Assembly (NCBI RefSeq): GCF_013184525.1
Contig: NZ_JAAOIZ010000002.1
Span: forward strand, 620,001-684,000
Origin: Chryseobacterium sp. LAM-KRS1
Lineage (GTDB): Bacteria; Bacteroidota; Bacteroidia; Flavobacteriales; Weeksellaceae
DNA: 64,000 nt
Direction of reading: 5' to 3'
The notes beneath the pieces were generated by a model. That model did no database searches. It was not told the DNA's origin and saw only the letters and a program-made list of their open reading frames with translations. Shown one piece after another: positions 9,901 through 17,139 of this stretch. The translations under genes were made by a program, and so were the position numbers. Each line of letters begins with the position of its first letter. Position 1 is the first letter of the stretch.

Positions 9901-10067
9901 TTGGATACATCCGGATTAATACGCAAAAGACTTTCAACAAAAATGTTTTCAAAAATGTTAGTCTCATCTCTGCGATTCTGTTCTGAAAATGGAATATACT
10001 TATAGCCCAACTTCATAAGATGAAGAAGGGCTGGTATTTTAACTCTTGAATTTTCGTTAAATGCCAT
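6996..10067 (-). CDS. hsdR: Type I restriction enzyme translocase/endonuclease subunit HsdR
   Basis: 1023 residues. The N-terminal nuclease domain has the PD-(D/E)xK signature: D120 in RPDITILINGIPL and E134-V-K136 in FVEVKKP. The SF2 helicase motor follows, with Walker A GSGKT at 316-320, DEAH box at 426-429, motif III LTGTPL near 455, and motif VI QTLTRVNRPYKNY near residue 670. A long helical C-terminal region for HsdM contact completes it. The enzyme translocates unmethylated DNA and cuts at random distant sites. It is the first gene of the hsdRMS operon; 559 bp of AT-rich DNA lies upstream. The motifs look intact. Confidence 0.96.
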   Translation of the reverse strand: MAFNENSRVKIPALLHLMKLGYKYIPFSEQNRRDETNIFENIFVESLLRINPDVSKEDILRVLDEITLELDYEDLGRKFFQRLTANSGIKLIDFKNFNNNSFHIAAELTAKNGDEEFRPDITILINGIPLAFVEVKKPHNKQGVLDERTRINKRFKNKHFRRFANITQLMVFSNNMEYEDGIVEPVFGAFYSTSAYSDLHFNYFREDEEFPVKQKFGIISESEENSILKDNNLLVIKHSPEFKVNKELYTPTHRILTSLFSRERLAFILRYAIAYVEEESGLQKHIMRYPQIFATMAITQKLSEGKNKGIIWHTQGSGKTALAFFNVKHLTDYYQKQNTIPKFYFIVDRIDLLIQASTEFSNRGLKVNQVNSRQEFIKDLQVVGAIHNDSGQAEITVVNIQKFSEDSTIVKLPDYDINTQRVYFLDEAHRSYNPKGNYLANLINSDRNAVIIALTGTPLLREVTKEYDSKLLFGNYIHKYYYNRSIADGYTLRLIREEIEGSFKMEMKEVMEQIKLLKGDIKISDVYAERPFAQGLLNYIIKDLIEFRDRWKDEALGGMVVCDSSKQAKMLFQLFEEQYGKQETDADKLPLVAEASAPYGKRKKDKLTAALILHDENDKSTRKELIKAYKGGKVDILFVYNMLLTGFDAKRLKKLYLARVIQDHNLLQTLTRVNRPYKNYQYGYVVDFADISKAFDRTNQLYFKELQDELGNEMEMYSNLFKSETEIREEIDNIKETLFHYDTENREIFSQQIAQLTDKKELLQLVKALRTAKELKNLIALQDLQGLGELIDFEILNRLLIEAQNRLDNLNLLENLANAEETQNLLNIALEDIVFQFIKVGEEELKLADELKDQLRKTREALQNNFDQNDPVFVNLREELERIFKKKNLTETTQVEMVENLPLLRKIHDEAKELNRKNALLKAKYNNDEKYVRIHKRLTEKGKLNAKEIQLHRALIQIKNEVDTRLEGQEDYLNNEALFERYLVRLVAQKFVIEEKLNLDTDTRQNISNLIGKEYFQLYNNRI

Positions 10068-10626
10068 TAGGAATTTTCTCTGTTATTGGTTTAGTTCGGC
10101 AAAGATAATATTCCGAGCTCCTCAAACGAAGAAATATGGTAAGGAATTTTTATTTTTATAACATACGACGCCCAATATTTTCCAAAATATTAATCATCCC
10201 AAAATCCTCTCATTATCAACCGTCCCCCTAATCGTAAGCTATTTTCAAGAAAATCCATTTCATTTATCAACAATGTTTCACTCACCCCCAGTTCACTTCA
10301 GGGTATTCCCAACAAATGTACTCAACAAAACAGGAACAGCAATCCGTAGAATAACTGATTTTTTCAGAAAGAAAACTAGCTCTTTAGCCGAAAAACAATT
10401 AAAAATACAAAAATAATTCACATTAGGGCCAGAATTCTCAGTTTTCACAAATAACTATATATCAATACATTAGCCAACACAACATCGTTCTCAAAGCTAC
10501 CACATTCGACCGTTAATTCACAATCCGGCAACACAATTACTCCTATTTCTTACCCGCGTGATTTAAAAACCATTTTTTTTGTAAATTTCAAAAATAATTT
10601 ATTATTATTTACAAATAACTAATACC
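10068..10626. other. Intergenic region between divergent hsdR and R-body regulatory operon
   Basis: 559 bp, AT-rich, with no convincing gene on either strand. It must hold the promoters for hsdR (leftward) and for the 10627 operon (rightward). Near 10579-10613 a Bacteroidota-like pair is visible (TTTTG followed about 20 bp later by TTATTATTTAC), close to the start at 10627, but the -7 match is weak. Confidence 0.5.
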
Positions 10627-11331
10627 ATGACAACTGAAAGTATTTACCAATCCATTAAAAAATGGAAAACTTTAATTGACGCTTACAAGAGCGGAATTGA
10701 CGGAAGCGAGGCGGAAATCCTGGGCTATCTCAACCAGGGTACCCACTTTTCGGTTTCTGGAAAGGAGATTGACCAATGGAAAATTAATCTTGGAAATTCA
10801 GAAGACCCAAAGATCCATGCGTACCTGGGTATTGATGAGGACCGGCTTAAGTTCTTCCTGATCGATTCCGAAAGCGATAAGACCGCAGATTTCAATGATA
10901 TTGTCATCAGGGAATTCACCCGCGATTCCCCCAATGTCACCGTACAAAACACCACCAACCTGGAAATTGATCCGCCGATCACTTCGGAATCAGCGATCAA
11001 CCGTAATTTCAGATGGAATATGTATTGTACGACCTGGCTGAAGGCCCAGAAAGTTCAGGACTTCGTCCAGATAGTAGCAATTCCGTTTGCAGATTTTGAC
11101 CGCCTGGGACTGGATGGTGATCAATCCGGCACCTGTTTCTTCGGACTTACGGATGATCCTGAGAATGCCTCTGTCTTCGCCTATCATGTTGAGATCATTA
11201 CCGTAAAAGACCTTACGATCAGCGAAATGAGTAAAACCGCAGAGAACTACTCTACTCCGCGACCTCCGTTTACCGCTGCCGATCCTGTTGACAATTACCA
11301 ACTTTTGAAAAAAAGCGGTGCTTTCTTATAA
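10627..11331 (+). CDS. Uncharacterised protein at head of the R-body regulatory operon
   Basis: 234 residues, acidic, without signal peptide or membrane segment. It opens with a helical part (SIYQSIKKWKTLIDAYKSG) and continues as a probable beta-rich domain. The family is not recognised. Its stop overlaps the start of the 7TM protein gene by 14 bp, so it is likely co-translated with the sensor and kinase genes. The position suggests a sensory ligand, a regulator or a soluble inclusion-associated protein; this is inference from context only. Base composition of this operon is visibly more GC-rich than the flanking restriction operon. Confidence 0.75.
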   Translation: MTTESIYQSIKKWKTLIDAYKSGIDGSEAEILGYLNQGTHFSVSGKEIDQWKINLGNSEDPKIHAYLGIDEDRLKFFLIDSESDKTADFNDIVIREFTRDSPNVTVQNTTNLEIDPPITSESAINRNFRWNMYCTTWLKAQKVQDFVQIVAIPFADFDRLGLDGDQSGTCFFGLTDDPENASVFAYHVEIITVKDLTISEMSKTAENYSTPRPPFTAADPVDNYQLLKKSGAFL

Positions 11332-11962
11332 TGACCTATCCCTCTGTTTACAGGTACTGATCAACCTCACCCTATTCACCGGGCTGATCCTATTGGTAAG
11401 AAGGGGGATAACCTCCAAGGAAGCGGTCCTGCTATTCCTGCTGGGTGAACTGGCCCTGGAACTGACGGACCTCGTGGACCGCCTGCTGAAATTAAACACA
11501 CTGAACACCTACAACTATGCATTGAGCCAGTCTTTTGGCCTTATAATGCTCACCGAGATCTACAGCAAATACTGTATTAAGCTTCCCCAACCGCTCAGGT
11601 GGATGATCTACCTCTATGCTGTGGTATTCCTGGTCATCAATATCGTGAATGTCCGGGACCATACACCCGCTACCTTTTATTCCAACATCATCAGCAGTAT
11701 TATCATCTGTAGTTTTGCGGCAGCTTATTTTCTGAAGGTATTGAAAAGAGGAAGCGTAGAAAAAAGCGTGTTGATCCTCAACATCTCTGTTTTTCTTTTT
11801 TTTTCTGTTGAATGCCTGATCTCCACTACTTTTGATTTCCTGATCAGCAATCACCTGGAATGGGTGGCTCCGATCTGGCTTTTCAGAGGGATCCTGTTAT
11901 GGTGTTTTTATCTTGCTCTTATTAATCTGGGATGTTGCAGTGGGAAAATCCGGGCCTGGTAG
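11318..11962 (+). CDS. Seven-helix membrane protein, probable sensor partner of the kinase
   Basis: 214 residues, nearly all hydrophobic. Seven transmembrane helices can be counted (starting near residues 8, 33, 65, 94, 120, 148 and 183), separated by short charged loops. The plan matches 7TM input modules that are usually fused to histidine kinases. Here the kinase is the next gene, in another frame, overlapping by 31 bp. It overlaps the upstream gene by 14 bp. It is probably the membrane sensor half of a split two-component kinase. No enzyme motif is seen. The overlap could also be read as a broken fusion, but both frames have clean starts and stops. Confidence 0.8.
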   Translation: MLSYNDLSLCLQVLINLTLFTGLILLVRRGITSKEAVLLFLLGELALELTDLVDRLLKLNTLNTYNYALSQSFGLIMLTEIYSKYCIKLPQPLRWMIYLYAVVFLVINIVNVRDHTPATFYSNIISSIIICSFAAAYFLKVLKRGSVEKSVLILNISVFLFFSVECLISTTFDFLISNHLEWVAPIWLFRGILLWCFYLALINLGCCSGKIRAW

Positions 11963-12681
11963 TTGAATGGATATGGATTGGCATTGGTTTATTCCTTTTA
12001 ACAACAATACTGATCACCGTATTGGTGGTGAACTACCTGAAAAGCATCAGGAAAAGCAGGCAGAAAGTAATGCAGCTCGTCCGCAACACCCAGACGGAAT
12101 GCTGGGAAAACACCCTGCACATCCAGGAAAAGGACCGGGAACGTCTTGCGGAAGAACTTCATGATAACATAATCTCCAACCTGAACCTGATCCGCCTGAA
12201 TATCAATCATAAAAACAGGGACGAACTGAACCTGGACCTGAAACAATCGATGCAGCTGATCCGGGAATTATCCCACAACCTGACGCCTCCGGATCTCGGG
12301 GAGATTACGTTAACGGATCTGATCGCCGATTACCTGGACCAGATCAGTAAAACCATAGAGATCGATTACCGTCACAGGGTTACCGATGCATCGATCAGCA
12401 GTCCGGTAAAATTAAATATGTTCAGGATTGTCCAGGAGCTGGTCACCAATACTTTAAAACATGCCAATGCCACCAGGATTGATGTATCACTAAGGATATC
12501 CCTGGAATACCTGATGCTGACCATAGAGGACAACGGAAACGGATTCCGCCAGGAAAACAATTACAACGGGATCGGCCTCAGAAATATCCAGTCCAGGGCA
12601 CAAAAGATCAGCGCGGCGTATAAACTGAAGTCGAAACCGGCAAAAGGGACGAAATTTATAGTGTGTGTGGTGATAGAGTGA
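11932..12681 (+). CDS. Sensor histidine kinase of the NarX/DesK (HisKA_3) type
   Basis: 249 residues. One membrane helix (about 14-36) is followed by a coiled-coil linker, then the HisKA_3 H-box RERLAEELHDNI with the phospho-acceptor His77, the N box (NTLKHA, N173), the G1 box DNGNGF at 200-205 and the G2 box GIGLRN at 213-218. The kinase autophosphorylates and passes phosphate to a NarL-type regulator, here the gene at 12942. There is no extracellular sensor domain, consistent with use of the preceding 7TM protein as the sensor; the reading frames overlap by 31 bp. Confidence 0.92.
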   Translation: MLQWENPGLVVEWIWIGIGLFLLTTILITVLVVNYLKSIRKSRQKVMQLVRNTQTECWENTLHIQEKDRERLAEELHDNIISNLNLIRLNINHKNRDELNLDLKQSMQLIRELSHNLTPPDLGEITLTDLIADYLDQISKTIEIDYRHRVTDASISSPVKLNMFRIVQELVTNTLKHANATRIDVSLRISLEYLMLTIEDNGNGFRQENNYNGIGLRNIQSRAQKISAAYKLKSKPAKGTKFIVCVVIE

Positions 12682-12941
12682 TGGGGAGTTGAGAGTTCTA
12701 AGGTTTGAGGGTTTGAGGGTTTGGGGGTTTTGGAGATGGCGAGTGAGAGAGTGAGGAAAAGTGGGAAATTTAAAGTGGGAAATTGTGAAATGGCGGAATT
12801 GCTGAGGAGGCTGAAAGGCTAAACTGCGGAAACGTGAAATCGTAAAATTGTAAAATGGCTGAAAAGCAAAGGGGCGAAATGACTGAAAGAGGAAAAAAGA
12901 AATTCGCCTATTTGCCCATTTGCCTAAATAAAAATTAAAAA
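12682..12941. repeat. Low-complexity G/A-rich tract between kinase and regulator genes
   Basis: 260 bp of biased + strand sequence. It starts with GTTGAGAGTT, then repeats GTTTGAG four or so times with drift to GTTTGGGG, then runs as degenerate GTGAAAT/GTAAAAT/GGCTGAAA units. No open frame is convincing. It separates a kinase from its cognate regulator, which would normally be adjacent, and looks like expanded non-coding sequence of the same class as the tracts near 1375 and 13630. Confidence 0.55.
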
Positions 12942-13622
12942 ATGAAAAACTTAAAAATTAAAATTGGCATCGTAGATGATGACCTGTTGTTTGTACAACT
13001 TTTAAAAAACTATATCGATCAGGATGATCGTTACGAAGTGGTAATGACCTCAACAAGCGGTCATCATTTTCTGAATGAAACGAACATTGATCTGCCGGAC
13101 GTCCTTTTACTGGACCTCAGAATGGCTAACGGGGACGGTATTGAAGTTATGTCCGCCCTGCCACAAAAGGAAGCGGAGGTAAAAATCATTGTCCTCTCCA
13201 GCTTTTACCGCCGGTCATTTATGGGACAAATGCTGAAAATGGGAGCCCATGCTTTTTTATCCAAGGAAATTGAGCTTGATGAGCTTTTAAAGGTGATCGA
13301 TGCAGTGCATCATCATGGTCATTATTTTTCCGATGAACAGGTGGATGTGATGCGCGGACAGCTGTCCAATAAGCTTCCGGAGTTTCATGCCTACTCTAAA
13401 GACGATCTTACGGAAAGGGAAATTGATGTATTGCGATTGGTTTGCCAGCAGCTCAGCACCAAAGAAATTGCAGATCATTTATTCATCTCTCCCAAAACAG
13501 TGGAGACCCATAAAACCAACCTGATGATCAAAACCAGTGTGAAGAATATGGCCGGGCTGGTGATCTATGCGGTACAGAATAATTTTGTGAATGCTCATGA
13601 GATCGTACTGCTGGATAAATAG
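12942..13622 (+). CDS. Response regulator, NarL/FixJ family
   Basis: 226 residues. The receiver domain has the acidic pair D12/D13, the phospho-acceptor Asp58 (VLLLDLRM), the conserved Ser/Thr region (IIVLSSF) and Lys108 (FLSKE). The C-terminal LuxR-type helix-turn-helix runs from about 160 to 220 (LTEREIDVLRLVCQQLSTKEIAD, FISPKTVETH in two parts). It binds DNA when phosphorylated, by inference by the kinase at 11932. It converges on the reb cluster and is the best candidate regulator of R-body expression. Confidence 0.93.
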   Translation: MKNLKIKIGIVDDDLLFVQLLKNYIDQDDRYEVVMTSTSGHHFLNETNIDLPDVLLLDLRMANGDGIEVMSALPQKEAEVKIIVLSSFYRRSFMGQMLKMGAHAFLSKEIELDELLKVIDAVHHHGHYFSDEQVDVMRGQLSNKLPEFHAYSKDDLTEREIDVLRLVCQQLSTKEIADHLFISPKTVETHKTNLMIKTSVKNMAGLVIYAVQNNFVNAHEIVLLDK

Positions 13623-13629
13623 CTGGAAA

Positions 13630-13683
13630 ACGGTGGTTGAGAGTTGATAAGTGATAATTGATGATTGATGATTGATGATTGAT
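13630..13683. repeat. Tandem GATTGAT tract
   Basis: GTTGAGAGTTGATAAGTGATAAT-like sequence leads into several tandem GATTGAT units. It lies directly after the response regulator stop and before the terminator. It is the same compositional class as the tracts near 1375 and 12682. Confidence 0.65.
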
Positions 13684-13750
13684 ACTGAAGAGAATACAAA
13701 TTTGTGATGGTTATTTTTACCGGTTATACAATTTGTATTCTTTTTCAGTA
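13684..13750. terminator. Long inverted repeat, bidirectional terminator
   Basis: ACTGAAGAGAATACAAATTT and its near-perfect complement AATTTGTATTCTTTTTCAGT pair over about 17 bp around a loop near 13705-13728. It separates the convergent response regulator gene and the minus-strand gene at 13808. Confidence 0.7.
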
Positions 13751-13807
13751 TTATCTGTTTTGAAAGGTCATTTTTGAAATTTGCCCTGAAATTATATTGC
13801 AGGAGCA

Positions 13808-14494
13808 CTAATTATTGATTTCTTCAACCGTATGCTTTATACGGGGAAGGTTACGGTATTCTCTGTATGCTTCTATATTGGCTCTTCCCATATTCGGAAA
13901 TACCCAGCTTCCAAAACCTTGATTTATGGTAGAAAAATTATTGTATCCACCTCCTTCCAGGATAACATATGTATTCCCGTCATTCTCATCTACAAATGCC
14001 AGATCCAAATACCCTTCACTGAAAACGTGTCCCGGCTCAGCATAGTTTCTCATCGTCATGTTTTCATCATCATGAGTCATTCTTACCTGTCCGCCGAACA
14101 TAGCCGTTGTGACTACGTTCTGACCTCTTCTTCCCATGAAGACCCCTCCTTCCCCTCTCATCGCACCGGGTACTGTTTGCCCTACAAAATTCTTTGAATG
14201 TTCAAAAAGCAAACGTGCATTCAAATCGTAATCCGTAGGTCCTGCCAGTATTTTAAATTTAAATTTATGCTCGTCGTAACAGATCTTCCAGCTCAGGGCC
14301 CTCCCCAGAATACGGAAAGGTTCCATGAACGGTGATCCTATTCTTCCTGCGGGTGATACGATCTGATCAACAAAACGAAGTTGAGGGGCAAATTGCGGCA
14401 AACGCAAGATGTGTCTGTAAACCGGTGTTGCATTATCCCAACGGACGCGCATAGCTCTTGTTACCAGCACCACTCCATCTTTTAAAAATCCCAT
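13808..14494 (-). CDS. Uncharacterised protein at the distal end of the reb cluster
   Basis: 228 residues, no signal peptide, no membrane helix. It is rich in Gly, Asn, Arg and aromatic residues (GQNVVTTAMFGGQVRMTHDD; YVILEGGGYNNFST), suggesting a beta-rich soluble protein. The family is not recognised. It lies downstream of the five-copy rebB array on the same strand, behind a strong hairpin terminator, so it may be expressed at a lower level by read-through or from its own promoter. A role in R-body assembly or cargo is possible by position only. Confidence 0.72.
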   Translation of the reverse strand: MGFLKDGVVLVTRAMRVRWDNATPVYRHILRLPQFAPQLRFVDQIVSPAGRIGSPFMEPFRILGRALSWKICYDEHKFKFKILAGPTDYDLNARLLFEHSKNFVGQTVPGAMRGEGGVFMGRRGQNVVTTAMFGGQVRMTHDDENMTMRNYAEPGHVFSEGYLDLAFVDENDGNTYVILEGGGYNNFSTINQGFGSWVFPNMGRANIEAYREYRNLPRIKHTVEEINN

Positions 14495-14532
14495 ATTAAT
14501 TTTATTTTAGGTTATTAAGGTTTTATCCTATT

Positions 14533-14570
14533 AAAAAAATCAGGGAGAATCAATAAAGCATTCTCCCTGA
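14533..14570 (-). terminator. Intrinsic terminator after the rebB array
   Basis: TCAGGGAGAAT (14540-14550) and ATTCTCCCTGA (14560-14570) form a perfect 11-bp stem with a 9-base loop. On the minus strand the stem is followed by a T7 run. It ends transcripts that leave the last rebB gene, before the 13808 gene. Confidence 0.85.
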
Positions 14571-14598
14571 ACAATATAATTCTAAAAACACGCTCTGA

Positions 14599-14865
14599 TT
14601 AAGATGGATTCAGCATCTTAGCGATGGAAATAGCATCTGCTACGGTATCCACGCTATAGATCTGCATCACGCCTTGTGTAGTCGCTGCCTGACCTAGTAT
14701 GTTCTGTTGATTTTGCGTATTTACCGCATTTTCAAACATGATCCCGGTAGAGTGCGCTGCTGTCTGATACACATTCCCTAGAGCGATAGCCGGAGCTTCT
14801 GCCACTACTTTTACGTTGGACTGTGTTACAGCATCTGTGATTTGTTCATTAACTACTGTTGCCAT
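14599..14865 (-). CDS. rebB: RebB family R-body protein, array copy 5
   Basis: 88 residues. It matches the RebB ('killing trait') family: start MATVVNEQITDAVTQSNVKV, then EAPAIALGNVYQ, HSTGIMFENAVN, a Gln/Asn-rich turn and a short final helix (DTVADAISIAKML). RebB proteins are small, hydrophobic-patterned structural subunits that polymerise into coiled R-body ribbons in the cytoplasm and can unroll on a pH change. This is the last of five tandem copies that differ at only a few positions. It ends 29 bp before the terminator at 14540-14570. Confidence 0.9.
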   Translation of the reverse strand: MATVVNEQITDAVTQSNVKVVAEAPAIALGNVYQTAAHSTGIMFENAVNTQNQQNILGQAATTQGVMQIYSVDTVADAISIAKMLNPS

Positions 14866-14889
14866 AATGATAATTGTTATTAGATTTTA

Positions 14890-14910
14890 TACGGCCGGAC
14901 TCTCCGGCCG
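14890..14910. promoter_or_regulatory. GC-rich hairpin between rebB copies 4 and 5
   Basis: ACGGCCGGA and TCCGGCCGT form a perfect 9-bp stem with a 3-base loop, 39 bp past the stop of the upstream rebB copy. There is no T run, so it looks like an mRNA-stabilising, processing or attenuating element and not a plain terminator. Confidence 0.6.
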
Positions 14911-14949
14911 TGGTTGTATTGTGTTTCCCGCTATTGCAGAAATGAGGTA

Positions 14950-15219
14950 TTAAGATCCTGCATTAAGCATTTGAGCAATAGAAATTGCATCTGCTACAGT
15001 ATCCATGCTGTAGATCTGCATCACCCCTTGTGTTGTTGCAGCCTGTCCTAAAATATTTTGCTGGTTTTGGTTATTTACCGCATTTTCGAACATGATCCCG
15101 GTTGAATGCGCCGCCGTTTGGTATACATTTCCTAAAGCGATTGCCGGAGCTTCTGCTACCACCTTTACGTTGGACTGGGTTACTGCGTCTGTAATTTGTT
15201 CATTAACTACTGTTGCCAT
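14950..15219 (-). CDS. rebB: RebB family R-body protein, array copy 4
   Basis: 89 residues, almost identical to copy 5. Differences include N for T in the Asn/Gln-rich turn (VNNQNQQN), M for V in IYSMDTVAD, and a C-terminal AQMLNAGS. Same fold and expected role as an R-body structural subunit. It is followed by a 84-bp spacer with a GC-rich hairpin, and its own leader contains TTGATTAG-like sequence shared with other copies. Confidence 0.9.
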   Translation of the reverse strand: MATVVNEQITDAVTQSNVKVVAEAPAIALGNVYQTAAHSTGIMFENAVNNQNQQNILGQAATTQGVMQIYSMDTVADAISIAQMLNAGS

Positions 15220-15248
15220 AATGATTGATGTTGATTAGAGTTTTAAAA

Positions 15249-15269
15249 ATGATCAGTCGATCCGATCAT
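15249..15269. promoter_or_regulatory. Short hairpin between rebB copies 3 and 4
   Basis: ATGATC and GATCAT pair around a 9-base loop (GATC-rich). It occupies the same place in the spacer as the stronger hairpins at 14890 and 15579 but is weaker. Confidence 0.4.
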
Positions 15270-15281
15270 GGTTATTGATTT

Positions 15282-15551
15282 TTAAGAGTTCGGGTTAAGC
15301 ATTCTTGCAATAGAGATTGCGTCCGCTACGGTATCCAGGCTATAGATCTGCATTACACCTTGTGTAGTGGCCGCCTGTCCTAAAATATTTTGCTGATTTT
15401 GATTATTTACTGCATTCTCAAACATGATTCCTGTTGAATGCGCCGCTGTCTGGTATACATTCCCTAAAGCGATTGCCGGAGCTTCTGCCACTACTTTTAC
15501 GTTCGTTTGCGTTACCGCGTCCGTGATTTGTTCGTTAACTACTGTTGCCAT
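15282..15551 (-). CDS. rebB: RebB family R-body protein, array copy 3
   Basis: 89 residues when started at the ATG at 15551, which gives the same MATVVNEQITDAV start as the other copies. An in-frame ATG further upstream would add 11 unrelated residues (MLFKIKLKINN) and is rejected because no paralogue has them. The sequence carries the full RebB pattern (NVKVVAEAPAIALGNVYQ, HSTGIMFENAVNNQN) and ends ISIARMLNPNS, the same ending as copy 1. Confidence 0.9.
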   Translation of the reverse strand: MATVVNEQITDAVTQTNVKVVAEAPAIALGNVYQTAAHSTGIMFENAVNNQNQQNILGQAATTQGVMQIYSLDTVADAISIARMLNPNS

Positions 15552-15578
15552 ATTATTAATTTTTAATTTGATTTTGAA

Positions 15579-15603
15579 TAACAACCGGATGATCCGGTTG
15601 TTA
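15579..15603. promoter_or_regulatory. Perfect hairpin between rebB copies 2 and 3
   Basis: TAACAACCGGAT and ATCCGGTTGTTA form a perfect 12-bp inverted repeat around a single central base. It lies 34-58 bp downstream of the stop of copy 2 and has no T run, so a regulatory or RNA-stability role is more likely than termination. The near-zero loop would also suit a cruciform or dimeric protein site. Confidence 0.6.
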
Positions 15604-15637
15604 CAAGGTTATATTTTGCTTTTACGCGTGGGAGCTT

Positions 15638-15904
15638 TTATGCCGGATTCAGCATCTTTGCAATAGAAAGAGCATCTGCAATGGTATCTATACTATAGAT
15701 CCTCATTACGCCCTGCGTATTAGCCGCCTGTCCTAAAATATTTTGCTGATTTTGCGTATTCACCGCATTTTCAAACATAATTCCCGTTGAGTGAGCGGCA
15801 GTCTGATACACATTACCCAAAGCCATAGCCGGAGATTCCGCTACTACTTTCACATTCGCCTGGGTAACGGCATCCGTAATTTGTTCATTAACTACTGTTG
15901 CCAT
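15638..15904 (-). CDS. rebB: RebB family R-body protein, array copy 2
   Basis: 88 residues. The most divergent of the five array copies, yet still about nine of ten residues alike: QANVKVVAESPAMALGNVYQ, GQAANTQGVMRIYSIDTIAD, SIAKMLNPA. RebB family member, R-body ribbon subunit by homology. Substitutions cluster in the C-terminal third, as if that end is freer to vary or specialises the subunit. Confidence 0.9.
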   Translation of the reverse strand: MATVVNEQITDAVTQANVKVVAESPAMALGNVYQTAAHSTGIMFENAVNTQNQQNILGQAANTQGVMRIYSIDTIADALSIAKMLNPA

Positions 15905-15932
15905 AATGATTGTTGTTGATTAGAGTTTTCTT

Positions 15933-15951
15933 TAACCTGATATTCCGGTTA
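15933..15951. promoter_or_regulatory. Weak hairpin between rebB copies 1 and 2
   Basis: TAACC and GGTTA pair around a 9-base A/T-rich loop. It takes the same position in the spacer as the other inter-rebB hairpins, but the stem is only 5 bp. Confidence 0.35.
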
Positions 15952-15987
15952 TGGTTATCGTTTTTCTACTAAAGCAGAAACAGGTTC

Positions 15988-16257
15988 TTAAGAATTAGGA
16001 TTCAACATTCTTGCAATAGAGATCGCATCTGCTACGGTATCCAGGCTATAGATCTGCATTACTCCCTGAGTAGTTGCTGCCTGTCCTAAAATATTCTGTT
16101 GGTTTTGCGTGTTCACCGCATTTTCAAACATGATTCCCGTAGAGTGAGCCGCAGTCTGATAAACATTACCCAAAGCCATTGCAGGAGCTTCTCCTACTAC
16201 TTTTACATTCGATTGAGTAACCGCATCTGTGATTTGTGAATTAACTGTTGTTGCCAT
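15988..16257 (-). CDS. rebB: RebB family R-body protein, array copy 1
   Basis: 89 residues, first of the five tandem copies in transcription order. It starts MATTVNSQITDAVTQSNVKV, then GEAPAMALGNVYQ, and ends ARMLNPNS. It has all RebB features. A 615-bp untranslated stretch lies upstream, which probably holds a promoter for the five-gene array. Confidence 0.9.
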   Translation of the reverse strand: MATTVNSQITDAVTQSNVKVVGEAPAMALGNVYQTAAHSTGIMFENAVNTQNQQNILGQAATTQGVMQIYSLDTVADAISIARMLNPNS

Positions 16258-16872
16258 AATTGTAATTTGTTTTTTTTGAGATTTAAATCCCGGTTAATAA
16301 TTATTTGATTGTTAAACTAGTTTTCTGTTTCTTTTGATCTTTGCGATCTTTTTTTCATATCTCACCGATCAGACAGATGGAACAGATCTTTTGATTATCT
16401 GCTATACCTGCTGAATCAACAAGAACTTTACAATCACCATTTTTGATGAATCTTATCTGCATTATCCGCGAAACCGGCAGAAATTAAAATTCTGTGTTGG
16501 TTTGATAAACACGTGGGTACTAACGATCACGACCTGATGTGTTTTTTATATTACTTTTATTTTTTTCCGCGGATCTTGCGGACGGGGCAGATAGTATATA
16601 TACATTGTTATTTAAAAAAAAGGATGCGGTCCCTTCTTTGGTTCTTACCTCTATATGAAAAAAACCATTCTTCTCCTGCAGGATGTTGTACAGTGTTTAC
16701 ATTTTGAGCGAGAGATTGCATTTCCACATGATATTTGCTCTTTGGGGGCATCGGCAACATTCTAAAAGCGGGTGGGAGGATGAAAAATTTTGACTAATAT
16801 ATATGTTGAGGTCACCAGCTTTTATTTCTGCAGGGAAGAAAACCGCATCCGTAATCTGAGTATTCAGACTGA
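16258..16872. other. Gene-free region upstream of the rebB array
   Basis: 615 bp with no convincing gene. It includes degenerate tracts such as GATCTTTGCGATCTTTTTTT and ATCTGCATTATCCGCGAAAC, a style of low-complexity intergenic DNA that recurs in Flavobacteriia. Because five highly similar rebB genes start at its left end, the array promoter is probably here, but no clear TAnnTTTG box could be placed. Confidence 0.45.
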
Positions 16873-17115
16873 TCAGAAATTAAAACGTCCTTTTCTGAAA
16901 TTCAGCAGCTCTTTTTTTAATTTCCGGGAGCCGATTTTTTTAATTCCCATAACTGAATTGCTTAAACCGATCAGGGCATCCCTTTGTTGGTGCGATACAG
17001 ATTGCTCGTACATCAATCCTGTAGAGTGCGCATTCACCTGCATAGATATCGCCGTAGGTACAGTGGGAGCCATTCCTACAACTTCCAAATTGATTTCATT
17101 TTGATTGTGTATCAT
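16873..17115 (-). CDS. Divergent Reb-like small protein
   Basis: 80 residues. It keeps the RebB hallmarks in weakened form: NLEVVGMAPTVPTAISMQVN, then AHSTGLMYEQSVSHQQR, then a short hydrophobic turn. The N-terminal ITDAVTQ motif is missing, replaced by NQNEI, and the C-terminus is basic (KLKKELLNFRKGRF). It is probably a second-type R-body subunit or assembly factor, comparable with the mixed Reb paralogues of other R-body loci. Confidence 0.75.
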   Translation of the reverse strand: MIHNQNEINLEVVGMAPTVPTAISMQVNAHSTGLMYEQSVSHQQRDALIGLSNSVMGIKKIGSRKLKKELLNFRKGRFNF

Positions 17116-17139
17116 AACTATTAATTTTTGGTTATTTGA

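Noticed and set aside
14599-16257. Array read as CRISPR-like or satellite repeat
   Set aside because: The repeat unit is a full coding gene with conserved reading frame, so it is a tandem gene family.
16513-16707. 64-residue + strand frame upstream of the rebB array
   Set aside because: No family, no promoter, odd composition; lies in a low-complexity gene-free region.
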